From Bacteroidia bacterium (GTDB taxonomy: Bacteria > Bacteroidota > Bacteroidia > B-17B0 > Aurantibacillaceae), in contig JALHRL010000026.1 of the NCBI GenBank assembly GCA_022841465.1, positions 1 to 54,525 on the forward strand: 54,525 nt of DNA, read 5' to 3'. The notes beneath the pieces are model-generated. The model did not search any database. It saw only the letters and a program-made list of their open reading frames with translations, and was not told the origin of the DNA. Position 1 is the stretch's first letter, and every line of letters starts with the position of its first letter. Position numbers and translations under genes: made by a program. Positions 25,960-35,654 of this stretch are shown one piece after another.

Positions 25960-28794
25960 ATGAAATTTATGCTTATGCAAAAATTTAAGGGATTTGGCAT
26001 TTTTGTTTTATTCGCTTTTCTAAGTATTTCTAATAGGGCCTACTCTCAATCTGCTTACGCAATTGCTTTAAATGAGTACATGGTTACCAATACACAAGGC
26101 TTTCCGGCAATTGATAATTACGGGCAGCCGGAAGATTGGGTTGAGTTATACAACGCCCATACTGCTAGTGTAAACCTTGGTGGTTATTATCTAAGCAACG
26201 ACAGAACCAATTTAACAAAATGGCGAATACCGAATACCTGTACAATGACGGTGGGAGGCTACCAAATTTTTTGGTTTTCTGGTAGAAATGAATCTAAACT
26301 TCAGGGCGGTCAGTGGCACTACCACACTAATTTCACAATTGATCAATGTAAAAACCAATGGATTATTTTAACTGCGCCAAACGGCGTTGTGCGAGATTCC
26401 ATAGCTGTTCAAAAAACTCAAGAAAACCACTCAAGAGGTCGTCTTTTAGGAGATTATAGCACCATTGGTGTTAACGGATGGCGTGTTTACACAGCTCATA
26501 CATTTTCTGCAATTAACAACAACCCGGGTTATATTAATTATTGCCCAACACCAAATTTTACTGAACCTCCGGGAATTGGCGCAATTACTTCACAAACATT
26601 TGAAATTTATACTGCATGGGCTGGAGTTCCTATTGATACTACTTGTTACAGGGTATTTTTTACAATTGACGGTTCTTTTCCTTGGCCAAACATTCCAAAC
26701 CCTTTTGGGCCAACAAATCTAACATCACAAGAATTTATTGACCCGGTAACACCTATGATTGCCCCACCGGCACAAACTACCATGTTTAGGGCTGTTGCTT
26801 ATCCTAACTTTTCCTTAACTCCTGATCCTCCAACCTATTGTCAGGTTAACTATTTGCCAAGTTTTTGCCAAACAAACACCTACTTTACAGATAACGGACA
26901 CTTAATTCCTGATTTTTCAGATAAGTTTGGTGTGCTTTCATTAGCAATAGAACCACTTACTGATTTGCAAACTTGGTTTTTAGTGGGTACACCTGCCACC
27001 ACTGTTCATGCAGAATATTTTGAACTAAAAGCAAACGACCCTAAAAAGTTTGTACAAGAAGGTTATGCTCAAATGACTAAACCGGTTAATGAATCTTGGT
27101 TGTCATTTCAAAAAGGTTTTAATTTAAGTATAGATGATAAACGAGGCTTTGGCTGTAATTTTGAAGGTCAAATGTTTAATGTTCCTGAATTAGGAACCAG
27201 TACTAGAACTCTTTTCCCTACATTACACGTAATGGGTGGAGATTATGAAGCTCATTCAGCACCTTCTTCCAACACACTACTCCCCTCGGAAGGAACAGGA
27301 ATTCGTGACGTTTTTATGCAAACTTTAGCAGCAAAAAATAATATTGACGTAAATCCACTTCACATAAAACCTATTGCCATGTTTATAAATGGTAAATACT
27401 GGGGAACCTATAATCTTAAAGAAATTTATGACGAGGAGTATGAAATATATTACAACAAACAACCGAAGAAGGATTTAACCATGTTGTTTTATCATAATGG
27501 TGAGGGAGTTGTTGCATCATCTACACTAACAAATAATTGGTTTGGACATCCGTCCGTTGACACCTATAGCTTTGTAAATCTTTACTCGTTCTGGACTACT
27601 AAACCTACTGTTGTTTCTGCAAATTACAACACGTTAAAAAAACGATTGAATATTCCCAACTTTATAGATTGGAATATATTAAACAGCTATGCTCAAAACA
27701 GCAACTTATATAATTATAATCTTACACTTGCAAAAGGCACTAACACTTTAACGGGTGGAGGTAGATGGCATAGCTATTTATGGAATATGCCTTCTGTATT
27801 TCAATACACAACTATTGCGCAAAACACCTATTTCTATAACACCGCACAAAGTAGCCCTTGCGCCATTGCACAACCAACTTATCCTTTAAGCCCTAACAGG
27901 TATAACGGACATGGAATAATTTTTAATAAATTAATGAATGAAAATGGCGGTGTTGGTAATGCGGAGTTTAAGCGCGATTATTTAACGCGCTATCAAGATT
28001 TATTAAATGGCCCACTTAGTTGTGAAGAAATATTGAAACATTGGAAAACCTTGTATGATTTGTATTTTACAGAAATGAAAAAACACGAAGATCCCGGAAC
28101 AGCTCCTTTAGCAAGTCCTTTTGCTCAGTTAACAGATGTTTGGGACACGAACATGAATGTTTTGAAACGCGCTATTGAAAGACGTTGTGAATTTATGGAA
28201 ACAGCGTTTTCTAAAACAGTAAGCTGTTATGGTTTGGTTGGCCCTTATGATATAACAGTAAAAGTTAGACCTGAAGGTGCCGGTACCGTTAAACTAAATA
28301 CTACTTGGTTACCTTATTATACCTGGAGTGGAAAATACTTTAAGAGTGAAATGACATTTAAGGCAAAACCTGCGGATTCTTCGTTTGTTTTTGATCATTG
28401 GGAATTGGTTAATCATCCTGAAAAAAATGCAAGACCACTTAGTTTAGATTCTATTGGAATTGATTTTAGTAATGTTGCCGGTGAAGAAGTGGTAGCAGTA
28501 TTTACCGATAGACAAAAAGATTCAGGAATACCGACAGCCTTTTCGCCAAATGGTGATGGGGTAAATGATTTCTTTCATATTTTAGGAAGTGGTAAATACA
28601 GTGATAGTTTTGAAATGCGAATTTGGAATCGATGGGGACAAGAAGTTTTCAGATCAGTAGACCCAACAGTTGGCTGGGATGGGAATTTTAATGGTGCACA
28701 AGCTCAACCCGGAGTTTATGCTTACTATATTTCTTACAAAAACATTTTTGGAGAAGATAAAATTTTAAAAGGTAACGTAACACTTGTAAGATAA
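25960..28794 (+). CDS. Secreted CotH-like protein with lamin-tail domain and type B T9SS sorting domain
   Basis: 944 residues from the ATG at 25960. Order: signal peptide (about 1-31, ending YSQ); lamin-tail domain (about 35-150; EDWVELYNAHTASVNLGGYYLSND); a chitobiase/hexosaminidase C-terminal-like beta domain (about 210-300); CotH-like region (about 325-740; PIAMFINGKYWGTYNLKE); a repeat-like beta domain; and a C-terminal gliding-motility-type sorting domain (PTAFSPNGDGVNDFF to the end). CotH is a spore-coat and pathogen surface kinase fold. Where active members have a W-x-x-D-x-D-like metal site, this protein has LWNMPSVF, so catalysis is doubtful. The next gene encodes PorP/SprF, the usual partner of type B cargo. 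Confidence 0.87.
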   Translation: MKFMLMQKFKGFGIFVLFAFLSISNRAYSQSAYAIALNEYMVTNTQGFPAIDNYGQPEDWVELYNAHTASVNLGGYYLSNDRTNLTKWRIPNTCTMTVGGYQIFWFSGRNESKLQGGQWHYHTNFTIDQCKNQWIILTAPNGVVRDSIAVQKTQENHSRGRLLGDYSTIGVNGWRVYTAHTFSAINNNPGYINYCPTPNFTEPPGIGAITSQTFEIYTAWAGVPIDTTCYRVFFTIDGSFPWPNIPNPFGPTNLTSQEFIDPVTPMIAPPAQTTMFRAVAYPNFSLTPDPPTYCQVNYLPSFCQTNTYFTDNGHLIPDFSDKFGVLSLAIEPLTDLQTWFLVGTPATTVHAEYFELKANDPKKFVQEGYAQMTKPVNESWLSFQKGFNLSIDDKRGFGCNFEGQMFNVPELGTSTRTLFPTLHVMGGDYEAHSAPSSNTLLPSEGTGIRDVFMQTLAAKNNIDVNPLHIKPIAMFINGKYWGTYNLKEIYDEEYEIYYNKQPKKDLTMLFYHNGEGVVASSTLTNNWFGHPSVDTYSFVNLYSFWTTKPTVVSANYNTLKKRLNIPNFIDWNILNSYAQNSNLYNYNLTLAKGTNTLTGGGRWHSYLWNMPSVFQYTTIAQNTYFYNTAQSSPCAIAQPTYPLSPNRYNGHGIIFNKLMNENGGVGNAEFKRDYLTRYQDLLNGPLSCEEILKHWKTLYDLYFTEMKKHEDPGTAPLASPFAQLTDVWDTNMNVLKRAIERRCEFMETAFSKTVSCYGLVGPYDITVKVRPEGAGTVKLNTTWLPYYTWSGKYFKSEMTFKAKPADSSFVFDHWELVNHPEKNARPLSLDSIGIDFSNVAGEEVVAVFTDRQKDSGIPTAFSPNGDGVNDFFHILGSGKYSDSFEMRIWNRWGQEVFRSVDPTVGWDGNFNGAQAQPGVYAYYISYKNIFGEDKILKGNVTLVR

Positions 28795-28813
28795 CAACAA
28801 CTAACTCTATTTT

Positions 28814-29899
28814 ATGAAACATATATATACGTTAATACTTGTTTTTGTTTTTGGAACACTAACAACTAATTTAAAAGCGCAGGATATACATTTTTCAATG
28901 GTTGATGAAACACCGTTGCTAATAAACCCTGCAAATACCGGTTTTTTTAACGGTTATTTCAGATCAAACATTAACTACCGAAATCAATGGCAAGCTATGG
29001 GCAAAGCCTTTCAAACAATGAATTTGAATGTTGATGCCGGTTTATTTAAGCACAGAAAAAGAAAATCATTTTTAGGTGTTGGATTAGTTTTGTTTCAAGA
29101 TGTTGCCGGTACTGCAAAATTTACACGCACAAATGCTTTGATAAATGTTAGTGGTATTGTGAAATTAAGCAAAAACAGTGTTTTAAGCGCAGGAATTAGT
29201 GGTGGAGCTGTTGGAACTTATGCCAGTTACAGTAAATTAAAATGGGCAAGCCAGTTTGACGGTAATGAGTTTGTTGACGATGCTGATAATGGCGAAAGAT
29301 TTAACTACCGCTCGTTTACCACAACAGATTTTGGTGTTGGTTTAGCTTATGAATATTCAACAGTAAAAATAGATCAAGATCATGACGATTTTACGAGATT
29401 TAGAATAGGTATTGCTGCTTTTCATGTGAACAGACCAAAACAAGAAATGTCGCCGGGATCAACTTACCGTTTACCAATTAGATGGGTAGGTTCCTTTACT
29501 TCTAATTTTGATTTTGAAGATACACGATATACAATTACTCCAACATTTATTGTTCAACGCCAAGGAACAAAAGATAATAACATCCCACAAGATTACAGCT
29601 TAAATGGTGCTTATCAGTTATACATGGGTAGTTATTTAAAGATTCGTTTAGCAACAGGAACAAAAGTTACCGGACAAAAAACTCAAAATGCTTTTGGAAT
29701 AGGTTTGTTTTACCGTACAAAAGACGCATTAATTCCTGCAATTTTATATGAAGCAGGTGATTATGCTTTTGGTGTTGCGTACGATGTGAACATTTCAGGA
29801 TACCGTTCTGCAAGCAGATACCAAGGTGGTTTTGAAGTTTCTTTACGTTATAACAAATTAGCAAGCTCTTTATTTGCAACAAGAAGCGAATACAATTAA
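28814..29899 (+). CDS. PorP/SprF family type IX secretion membrane protein
   Basis: 361 residues. Signal peptide (about 1-22, ending LKAQ), then a beta-barrel-like outer membrane protein. The family opening DIHFSMVDETPLLINPANTGFF, the YRNQW motif and repeated Gly/aromatic strands are clear. These proteins sit downstream of genes for T9SS proteins with type B sorting domains and help retain or anchor them at the surface. Here it follows the CotH-like gene by 19 bases, giving a cargo/anchor pair. Confidence 0.93.
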   Translation: MKHIYTLILVFVFGTLTTNLKAQDIHFSMVDETPLLINPANTGFFNGYFRSNINYRNQWQAMGKAFQTMNLNVDAGLFKHRKRKSFLGVGLVLFQDVAGTAKFTRTNALINVSGIVKLSKNSVLSAGISGGAVGTYASYSKLKWASQFDGNEFVDDADNGERFNYRSFTTTDFGVGLAYEYSTVKIDQDHDDFTRFRIGIAAFHVNRPKQEMSPGSTYRLPIRWVGSFTSNFDFEDTRYTITPTFIVQRQGTKDNNIPQDYSLNGAYQLYMGSYLKIRLATGTKVTGQKTQNAFGIGLFYRTKDALIPAILYEAGDYAFGVAYDVNISGYRSASRYQGGFEVSLRYNKLASSLFATRSEYN

Positions 29900-29927
29900 T
29901 CATTATTTTATTTCTTACATCAATTAA

Positions 29928-30965
29928 ATGAAAAAGTCATCACTTATTATTATTGGTGTTTTAATTGCATTAATAGCTATTTCTTTACTTGTTTTTAAAA
30001 AGAAAGGAAATTCAAGTACACTTGATGAAGATTCACGTAATTTTAGTTATAAAGATACTGCTGCCATTACCAAAGTTTTTATGGCAGATAAAAACGGAAG
30101 ACAATGCACCGTAGAAAGAACCAAAAACGGTTGGATTGTAAACAATAAATTTCATGTAAGGCCCGATGCCATTTTAACGTTACTGGAAACAATAAAAAAC
30201 GTTGAAGTTAAAAGACCAGTTGCTCGCCAGGCGAAAGAAGGAACCTTAAAGGTACTTTCTAATAAAGCCATAAAAGTAGAAATTTATAAAGGAAACAATT
30301 TAGTGAAACAATATTACGTTGGTCACGAAACCCCTGATGGAGAAGGAACACACATGCTTTTAACCGATGTTGAAAGCGGAGATAATTACAAAGACCCCTT
30401 TGTTGTTTTTATTCCGGGCTTTACCGGTTTTTTAAATACACGCTATATTGTAGAAGAAAAACACTGGCGAGATTTATCTGTTATTAATTATACACCCGAT
30501 AAAATAAAAACGATTGCTTACTTTAATAATAACTTTCCGGATTCATCCTTTAGCATTCAAATAGTAAACACTAAAACATTTGTTTTAAAAAATCACTTAA
30601 ACACAGTGCTTCCTTTTTCAGAATTAAAAATGAAACAGTATTTAGCCTATTTTCAAAACTTAAATTGTGAAGCAATATTTACTTCTACAGATAAAAAAGT
30701 AGCAGACTCTTTAAAAACAGCTAAACCCTTTGCGAGTTTTGTAATTACAGATATTAATAATAAAAATAACAGATACGATTTTTACTTTAAACAACCGCCA
30801 ACCTTTAAAAATATTGAATACGGTATACGTTATAAATACGATCCTGATAGACTTTACGTAAATTTTGACGATAAAAAAGAATGGGCCGTTATACAATATT
30901 ACGTTTTTGGAAAATTGTTTATCACAACCGATTACTTCTCTGATAAAGAGTCTGTTAAAAAGTAG
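29928..30965 (+). CDS. DUF4340 domain protein
   Basis: 345 residues. One N-terminal membrane helix (about 5-24, LIIIGVLIALIAISLLVF), then an extracytoplasmic domain. It carries the repeated DUF4340 pattern of short beta units (AAITKVFMADKNG, TVERTKNGWIVN, RPDAILTLLETIKNVEV). In several Bacteroidota, DUF4340 genes lie beside ABC transporter or gliding (GldG-like) genes. That context is missing here, so its role is unknown. It follows the PorP gene by 28 bases. Confidence 0.82.
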   Translation: MKKSSLIIIGVLIALIAISLLVFKKKGNSSTLDEDSRNFSYKDTAAITKVFMADKNGRQCTVERTKNGWIVNNKFHVRPDAILTLLETIKNVEVKRPVARQAKEGTLKVLSNKAIKVEIYKGNNLVKQYYVGHETPDGEGTHMLLTDVESGDNYKDPFVVFIPGFTGFLNTRYIVEEKHWRDLSVINYTPDKIKTIAYFNNNFPDSSFSIQIVNTKTFVLKNHLNTVLPFSELKMKQYLAYFQNLNCEAIFTSTDKKVADSLKTAKPFASFVITDINNKNNRYDFYFKQPPTFKNIEYGIRYKYDPDRLYVNFDDKKEWAVIQYYVFGKLFITTDYFSDKESVKK

Positions 30966-30992
30966 CTTATAACTCCCCCTTATTTTAAGCCC

Positions 30993-31018
30993 TAATTTTG
31001 TGGCTAAGCTTAATTTTG
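30993..31018 (+). promoter_or_regulatory. Two tandem -7 boxes upstream of dnaN
   Basis: TAATTTTG occurs at 30993-31000 and again at 31011-31018, 18 bases apart, before the ATG at 31040. Both match TAnnTTTG. Neither has a clear -33 element. Confidence 0.5.
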
Positions 31019-31039
31019 TTTACTTAAAACAAGTGTATT

Positions 31040-32161
31040 ATGAATTTTGTAGTTTCAGCCAACACCCTATTAAAACATTTAAAATCAATAAGCGGAGTAT
31101 TAAGCACCAATAATACAGTGCCTATTCTTGATTGTTTTTTGTTTGAAGTAGAAAAAGGAGAGCTTACTGTTTCTGCAAGTGATATGGAAACAGCTATTAC
31201 AACTTCTATTAAGGTAGAATCAAATAATTCTGGCAGCATTGCAATTCCAGCAAAAACACTAATTGAAACTTTATCTAACTTACCTGAACAACCTATTTCG
31301 TTTGTAATAGATAAAGGAAAATTTTCTACAAAAATCAAAACAGAAAATGGAGATTACAGTATAAGCGGACATAATGGCGATGATTTTCCGAAAATGAATA
31401 AAGTTGATTCGCAAGCTTCCATGGTTATAAAAAGTGATATACTTGCTTCTGCAATTAACAAAACTATTTTTGCAACCGGTAACGACGATTTAAGACCTGT
31501 AATGAATGGCGTATATTGTCAGTTTAATGAAAACAATACTATTTTTGTTGCAACCGATGCACATAAATTAGTACGCTACATACGTAACGATGCAAAAGCA
31601 GGAACAACAGCTGCTTTTATTATGCCAAAAAAACCATTAAACGTTTTAAAAACATTATTATCAGGAGTTGATGATGCTGTTAAAATAGAATTTAATAAAA
31701 CCAACGCGCTATTTAGCTTTGGAAATGTAAATATGATTTGCCGTTTAATTGATGGAAAATATCCAAACTACGAAGCCGTTATTCCTAAACAAAACCCAAA
31801 TAAATTAACCGTTGACAGAGCCGCTTTTTTAGGTGCTTTAAAGCGTGTAAGTGTGTTTTCTAATAAAGCAACTCACCAAATACGTGTGAAGGTGGCAGGA
31901 AGTCAGTTAACCATTAACGCAGAAGATTTAGACTTTGCTAACGAAGGGCACGAAACTTTAACTTGTACTTATGTTGGAGAAGATATGGAAATTGGATTTA
32001 ACTCTCGCTTTTTAATTGAAATGGTTAGCAATATGGAGTGCGATGAAATTGTTTTGGAAATGAGTGCGCCTAACCGTGCAGGAATTATTTTACCTCACAA
32101 TAAAACCAACCCTTCAGAAGATTTATTAATGCTGGTAATGCCGGTAATGCTTAATAATTAA
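31040..32161 (+). CDS. dnaN: DNA polymerase III beta subunit (sliding clamp)
   Basis: 373 residues, the usual length, with the three-domain clamp fold. The start MNFVVSANTLLKHLKSISGV, the domain 2 segment GVYCQFNENNTIFVATDAHKL, and the C-terminal domain ending MLVMPVMLNN are characteristic. It tethers the replicative polymerase to DNA. It is not next to dnaA here, as in most Bacteroidota. Confidence 0.97.
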   Translation: MNFVVSANTLLKHLKSISGVLSTNNTVPILDCFLFEVEKGELTVSASDMETAITTSIKVESNNSGSIAIPAKTLIETLSNLPEQPISFVIDKGKFSTKIKTENGDYSISGHNGDDFPKMNKVDSQASMVIKSDILASAINKTIFATGNDDLRPVMNGVYCQFNENNTIFVATDAHKLVRYIRNDAKAGTTAAFIMPKKPLNVLKTLLSGVDDAVKIEFNKTNALFSFGNVNMICRLIDGKYPNYEAVIPKQNPNKLTVDRAAFLGALKRVSVFSNKATHQIRVKVAGSQLTINAEDLDFANEGHETLTCTYVGEDMEIGFNSRFLIEMVSNMECDEIVLEMSAPNRAGIILPHNKTNPSEDLLMLVMPVMLNN

Positions 32162-32179
32162 AAAGCATATCTTTATTAA

Positions 32180-33319
32180 ATGCTAACTATAAAAAAATCA
32201 ATTTTAAGCCTGTTAATATTTACAGGCTTTTTTGTTACTGCGCAAAATGGTATTACTATTTCCGATAGTATTCTTTCAAATAATATTTATCGTAAATACA
32301 GAATATACATCCCCAATTCATACAATAGTTCCCAAGCTGTTCCATTGCTTTTTAATTTACATGGATACACCTCTAACGCTTTGCAACAACAATATTATGG
32401 CGATTTTATGCCAATAGCAGATACCGCAAAGTTTATAATGGTTTTGCCGGAGGGTACTGCTCCGTTAGGTAACCAATATTTTAATGCAGGATTTGGTCCG
32501 GGTGCAAACGACTTACTATTTATGACCGATTTAATAGACTCTATAAGTTTAAACTACAACATTAATCAAAATAGAATTTATAGTTGCGGAATGAGTAATG
32601 GTGGTATAATGAGTTATTACTTGGCTTGCAATATTACAAATCGCTTTGCTGCTATTGCTTCTGTAACAGGAAGTATGCTAAAAAATTGGTTTGTTTTAAC
32701 TCCTACACGCGCAGTACCTGTTATGCATATTCACGGAACCAATGATGGCACTGTGCCCTATGCCGGTGATGCAACCTTTGCACCGGTAGACTCTATTGTG
32801 AAAAAATGGAGAGTTCATAACCAATGTTTACCAACACCAACAATAACAAATGTTCCTAATATAAATACTACAGACGGTGCCACTGCAACACACTACTTAT
32901 ATAGTGGCAGTAATGCAGATGTTGAATTTTATAAAATTAATAATGGTGCGCATACGTGGCCGGGAGCAAATTTTGTAATTAATGTTACTTGTCAGGATTT
33001 TAATGCTTCATATGAAATTTGGAGATTTTTTAGCAAATACGAATTAAGTATGTTTACCAATATTTCAAATGAAGATAAAGTAAACGAATTTCAACTTTTC
33101 CCTAATCCGGCAAATAATGAATTATATATTTTAAATACCGAATTTATTTCTAGTACTTATAAATTTTATAATGTGTTAGGTAAGGAAGTTTCACCCCTTT
33201 TACTTTATAATGGATTTGAATCTAAATACGATTTATCAGAACTTAACAGCGGCTTTTATTTTGTGTACCGTTATCATAACAATACACTAATTGATTGTAA
33301 AAAAATTATTAAAAACTAA
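32180..33319 (+). CDS. Secreted PHB-depolymerase-family esterase with type A T9SS sorting domain
   Basis: 379 residues. Signal peptide (about 1-21, ending VTAQ). The alpha/beta-hydrolase core matches the LpqC/PHB depolymerase esterase family. The nucleophile Ser is in GMSNGG, the Asp in HGTNDGTVPY and the His in GAHTWPG. A linker leads to a C-terminal type A sorting domain (FQLFPNPANNELYI to KKIIKN), so it should be exported by T9SS. Family members include feruloyl and acetyl-xylan esterases as well as polyhydroxybutyrate depolymerases, so the substrate is open. It overlaps the convergent HsdR-N gene by 4 bases. Confidence 0.9.
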   Translation: MLTIKKSILSLLIFTGFFVTAQNGITISDSILSNNIYRKYRIYIPNSYNSSQAVPLLFNLHGYTSNALQQQYYGDFMPIADTAKFIMVLPEGTAPLGNQYFNAGFGPGANDLLFMTDLIDSISLNYNINQNRIYSCGMSNGGIMSYYLACNITNRFAAIASVTGSMLKNWFVLTPTRAVPVMHIHGTNDGTVPYAGDATFAPVDSIVKKWRVHNQCLPTPTITNVPNINTTDGATATHYLYSGSNADVEFYKINNGAHTWPGANFVINVTCQDFNASYEIWRFFSKYELSMFTNISNEDKVNEFQLFPNPANNELYILNTEFISSTYKFYNVLGKEVSPLLLYNGFESKYDLSELNSGFYFVYRYHNNTLIDCKKIIKN

Positions 33320-33753
33320 GTGTTTTTGCATTCCGGTAATTCACCTATTCTTTCTGTTCCAAATAAAACAAAATCATTCATGCCGTTTGTAATCATTAAA
33401 TAAGGTACTTTTAAGACCAAATTATAACGCAAAGCTTGCTCTAATACCTTTTCATTTAACATAATCTCCGGAGCCTTGCATTCAATAATAATAAGAGGTT
33501 TTAATGTTTTAGAAAACACAACAACATCGTATCGTTTTTTTGTTTCATTTAATATTAATTCCTTTTCAACTGAAATAAGTGATATTGGATATCTTTTCTC
33601 CTTAATCAAATAATTTATTAAATGCTGTCTCACCCACTCTTCGGGTGTTAATAAAAACCACTTCTTTCTTATTTCATCAAACACTTGTACATTTCCCTTA
33701 GCATTTTGCTTTAAGCGAATGTTATATGTTGGATATTTTAACTGCGGAAACAA
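33316..33753 (-). CDS. HsdR-N-terminal-like PD-(D/E)xK nuclease domain protein
   Basis: 145 residues. It is a stand-alone version of the N-terminal domain of type I restriction R subunits. The PD-(D/E)xK-like site is the Asp in RYDVVVF, followed by IIIECKAPE (Glu and Lys). No helicase, HsdM or HsdS lies nearby, so it is not part of a restriction system. Short orphan members of this family are common in Bacteroidota chromosomes, often near DNA replication genes; here dnaN is about 1.2 kb away. Its role is unknown. It is divergent from the AMP nucleosidase. Confidence 0.85.
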   Translation of the reverse strand: MFPQLKYPTYNIRLKQNAKGNVQVFDEIRKKWFLLTPEEWVRQHLINYLIKEKRYPISLISVEKELILNETKKRYDVVVFSKTLKPLIIIECKAPEIMLNEKVLEQALRYNLVLKVPYLMITNGMNDFVLFGTERIGELPECKNT

Positions 33754-33808
33754 ATTATTGCTTTATTTTAGATATCTTTACTTAAAGTTCCAAAATTACA
33801 CTACAGGA

Positions 33809-34582
33809 ATGAAATCAAAAGAAGAAATTGTAAACAACTGGCTACCTCGTTACACCGGAGTTCCTTTAAATGAATTTGGTGAGTATATTATTTTGGTAAA
33901 CTTCAGCAACTATGTAAATATGTTTGCCGAAGAAAACAAAGTATCTGTTAGAGGTATAGACCGCCCAATGAGCAGTGCTACCGCTAATAATATTACCATT
34001 ATTAACTTTGGCATGGGAAGTGCCAGCGCTGCTACCGCCATGGATTTATTATCTGCCATTAAACCTAAAGCAGTTTTATTTTTAGGGAAATGCGGTGGTT
34101 TAAAAAAGAAAAACAATATTGGCGATTTAATTTTACCCATTGCCGCTATAAGAGGCGAAGGAACAAGCAATGATTATTTTCCACCCGAAGTACCCGCATT
34201 GCCTGCGTTTAGTTTACAAAAAGCAATTTCTTACACCATAAGACTAAGTAATAAAGATTATTGGACCGGAACTGTTTACACCACCAACAGAAGAGTTTGG
34301 GAACACGACGATAAGTTTAAAGAATACCTGCGTGTAACAAGAACTATGGCCATAGATATGGAAACGGCAACAATTTTTAGCGTTGGTTTTCATAACGAAA
34401 TTCCCACAGGTGCCTTGCTTCTGGTTACCGATCAACCCATGATTCCTGAAGGAGTTAAAACAGAAGACAGTGATAAAAAAGTAACTGAAGGTTTTGTGAA
34501 GGAACATTTAAGAATTGGAATTGCTTCTTTACAAGAATTACAAAATAAAGGAGTATCTGTAAAACATTTACGCTTTGAGTAA
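33809..34582 (+). CDS. amn: AMP nucleosidase
   Basis: 257 residues from the ATG at 33809 (the frame runs back to 33719, overlapping the divergent gene, but homologues start near MKSKEEIVNNWLPRYTG). It hydrolyses AMP to adenine and ribose 5-phosphate. NP-I fold features are INFGMGSASAATAMDLL, LFLGKCGGLK, the GEGTSNDYFPPEVPALP segment and the catalytic DMETATIFSVG followed by LLLVTDQPM. It matches the short Bacteroidota form lacking the E. coli regulatory domain. It overlaps meaB by 8 bases. Confidence 0.92.
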   Translation: MKSKEEIVNNWLPRYTGVPLNEFGEYIILVNFSNYVNMFAEENKVSVRGIDRPMSSATANNITIINFGMGSASAATAMDLLSAIKPKAVLFLGKCGGLKKKNNIGDLILPIAAIRGEGTSNDYFPPEVPALPAFSLQKAISYTIRLSNKDYWTGTVYTTNRRVWEHDDKFKEYLRVTRTMAIDMETATIFSVGFHNEIPTGALLLVTDQPMIPEGVKTEDSDKKVTEGFVKEHLRIGIASLQELQNKGVSVKHLRFE

Positions 34583-35555
34583 TACCGAACAAAATATTTC
34601 TCCACACTATTATATTAATGGTGTTTTAAAATGTGATACCGCCATTTTAAGCAGAGCTATTACCATTGTAGAATCAAAAAATCCGGAACACCGATTGCTT
34701 GCCAATCAAATTATAGATGGTGTTATTCACCGTTCAGGAAATTCTTTCCGCCTAGGTATTACCGGAGTACCGGGTGTTGGTAAAAGTACTTTTATTGAAA
34801 GCTTTGGAAAAGAATTATTAAATCACGGACACAAAGTTGCAGTACTAGCCATTGACCCAAGTAGTACAAAAAGTAAAGGCAGTATATTAGGTGATAAAAC
34901 ACGCATGAATTTTTTAGCCGCTCAAGAAAAAGTATTTATTCGTCCTTCACCTAGTTCCGGTTCTTTGGGTGGCGTTGCACAAGCAACATACGAAACTATT
35001 TTATTATGCGAAGCAGCCGGTTTTGATTTTATAATTGTAGAAACTGTTGGGGTTGGACAAAGTGAAATTGCAGTAAGTAAAATGACTGATTTCTTTTTAT
35101 TACTAATGCTTGCCGGTGCCGGTGATGATTTGCAAGGCATTAAGAGAGGTATAATGGAAATGGCCGATTTTATTTTAATTACCAAAGCCGATGGTGATAA
35201 TAAAGATAAAGCAAAAATTGCTCGTGCCCAATACGCCAATGCTATTCATTTTTTTCCTCCAACAGTAAGCGGTTGGATCCCAAAAGTAGAAACTTGTTCA
35301 AGTACTGAAGAAAAAGGAATTTTACATGCTTATCAAATAATTTATGAGTATAAAGAATTTACTACTATAAATGGGTATTTTGCTGAAAACAGAAAAAAAC
35401 AACAATTAGAAATTTTAAGAGAAACCTTAAATAATGAAATTGTAAAACAGTTTTATCTTACCCATCAAATTGAAAAAAAACTGGATAATTTAAAACTAAA
35501 AGATATTATAAATCCCTTTTCTGAAGCCCTTAAATTGTTAAAAGGCACTACTTAA
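34575..35555 (+). CDS. meaB: Methylmalonyl-CoA mutase-associated GTPase MeaB
   Basis: 326 residues. P-loop GVPGVGKSTFIE, the AIDPSSTKSKGSILGDKTRM switch region, ETVGVGQSEIAVSKMTDFF and the TKADGDNK base-specificity motif identify MeaB/ArgK. This G-protein chaperone guards and reloads the B12 cofactor of methylmalonyl-CoA mutase. The mutase itself is not in the window. The start appears to be TTG at 34575, since no ATG occurs before the P-loop. This start overlaps the amn stop by 8 bases. Confidence 0.93.
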   Translation: MSNTEQNISPHYYINGVLKCDTAILSRAITIVESKNPEHRLLANQIIDGVIHRSGNSFRLGITGVPGVGKSTFIESFGKELLNHGHKVAVLAIDPSSTKSKGSILGDKTRMNFLAAQEKVFIRPSPSSGSLGGVAQATYETILLCEAAGFDFIIVETVGVGQSEIAVSKMTDFFLLLMLAGAGDDLQGIKRGIMEMADFILITKADGDNKDKAKIARAQYANAIHFFPPTVSGWIPKVETCSSTEEKGILHAYQIIYEYKEFTTINGYFAENRKKQQLEILRETLNNEIVKQFYLTHQIEKKLDNLKLKDIINPFSEALKLLKGTT

Positions 35556-35631
35556 TTTTCCGTAAAAATTCTAAAACAATTTAAGACGCCATTCCTTCAT
35601 ATTTCCTTAATAAAGCCTATTATTAATTCCG

Positions 35632-35639
35632 TAAATTTG
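35632..35639 (+). promoter_or_regulatory. -7 box upstream of secreted amidase
   Basis: TAAATTTG, an exact TAnnTTTG match, 15 bases before the ATG at 35655. The in-frame TTG at 35637 lies inside it. Confidence 0.5.
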
Positions 35640-35654
35640 CCTTTTAGTTTTATT

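Noticed and set aside
33316-33753. Restriction-modification system
   Set aside because: Only the isolated R-subunit N-terminal domain is present, with no helicase, methylase or specificity gene nearby.
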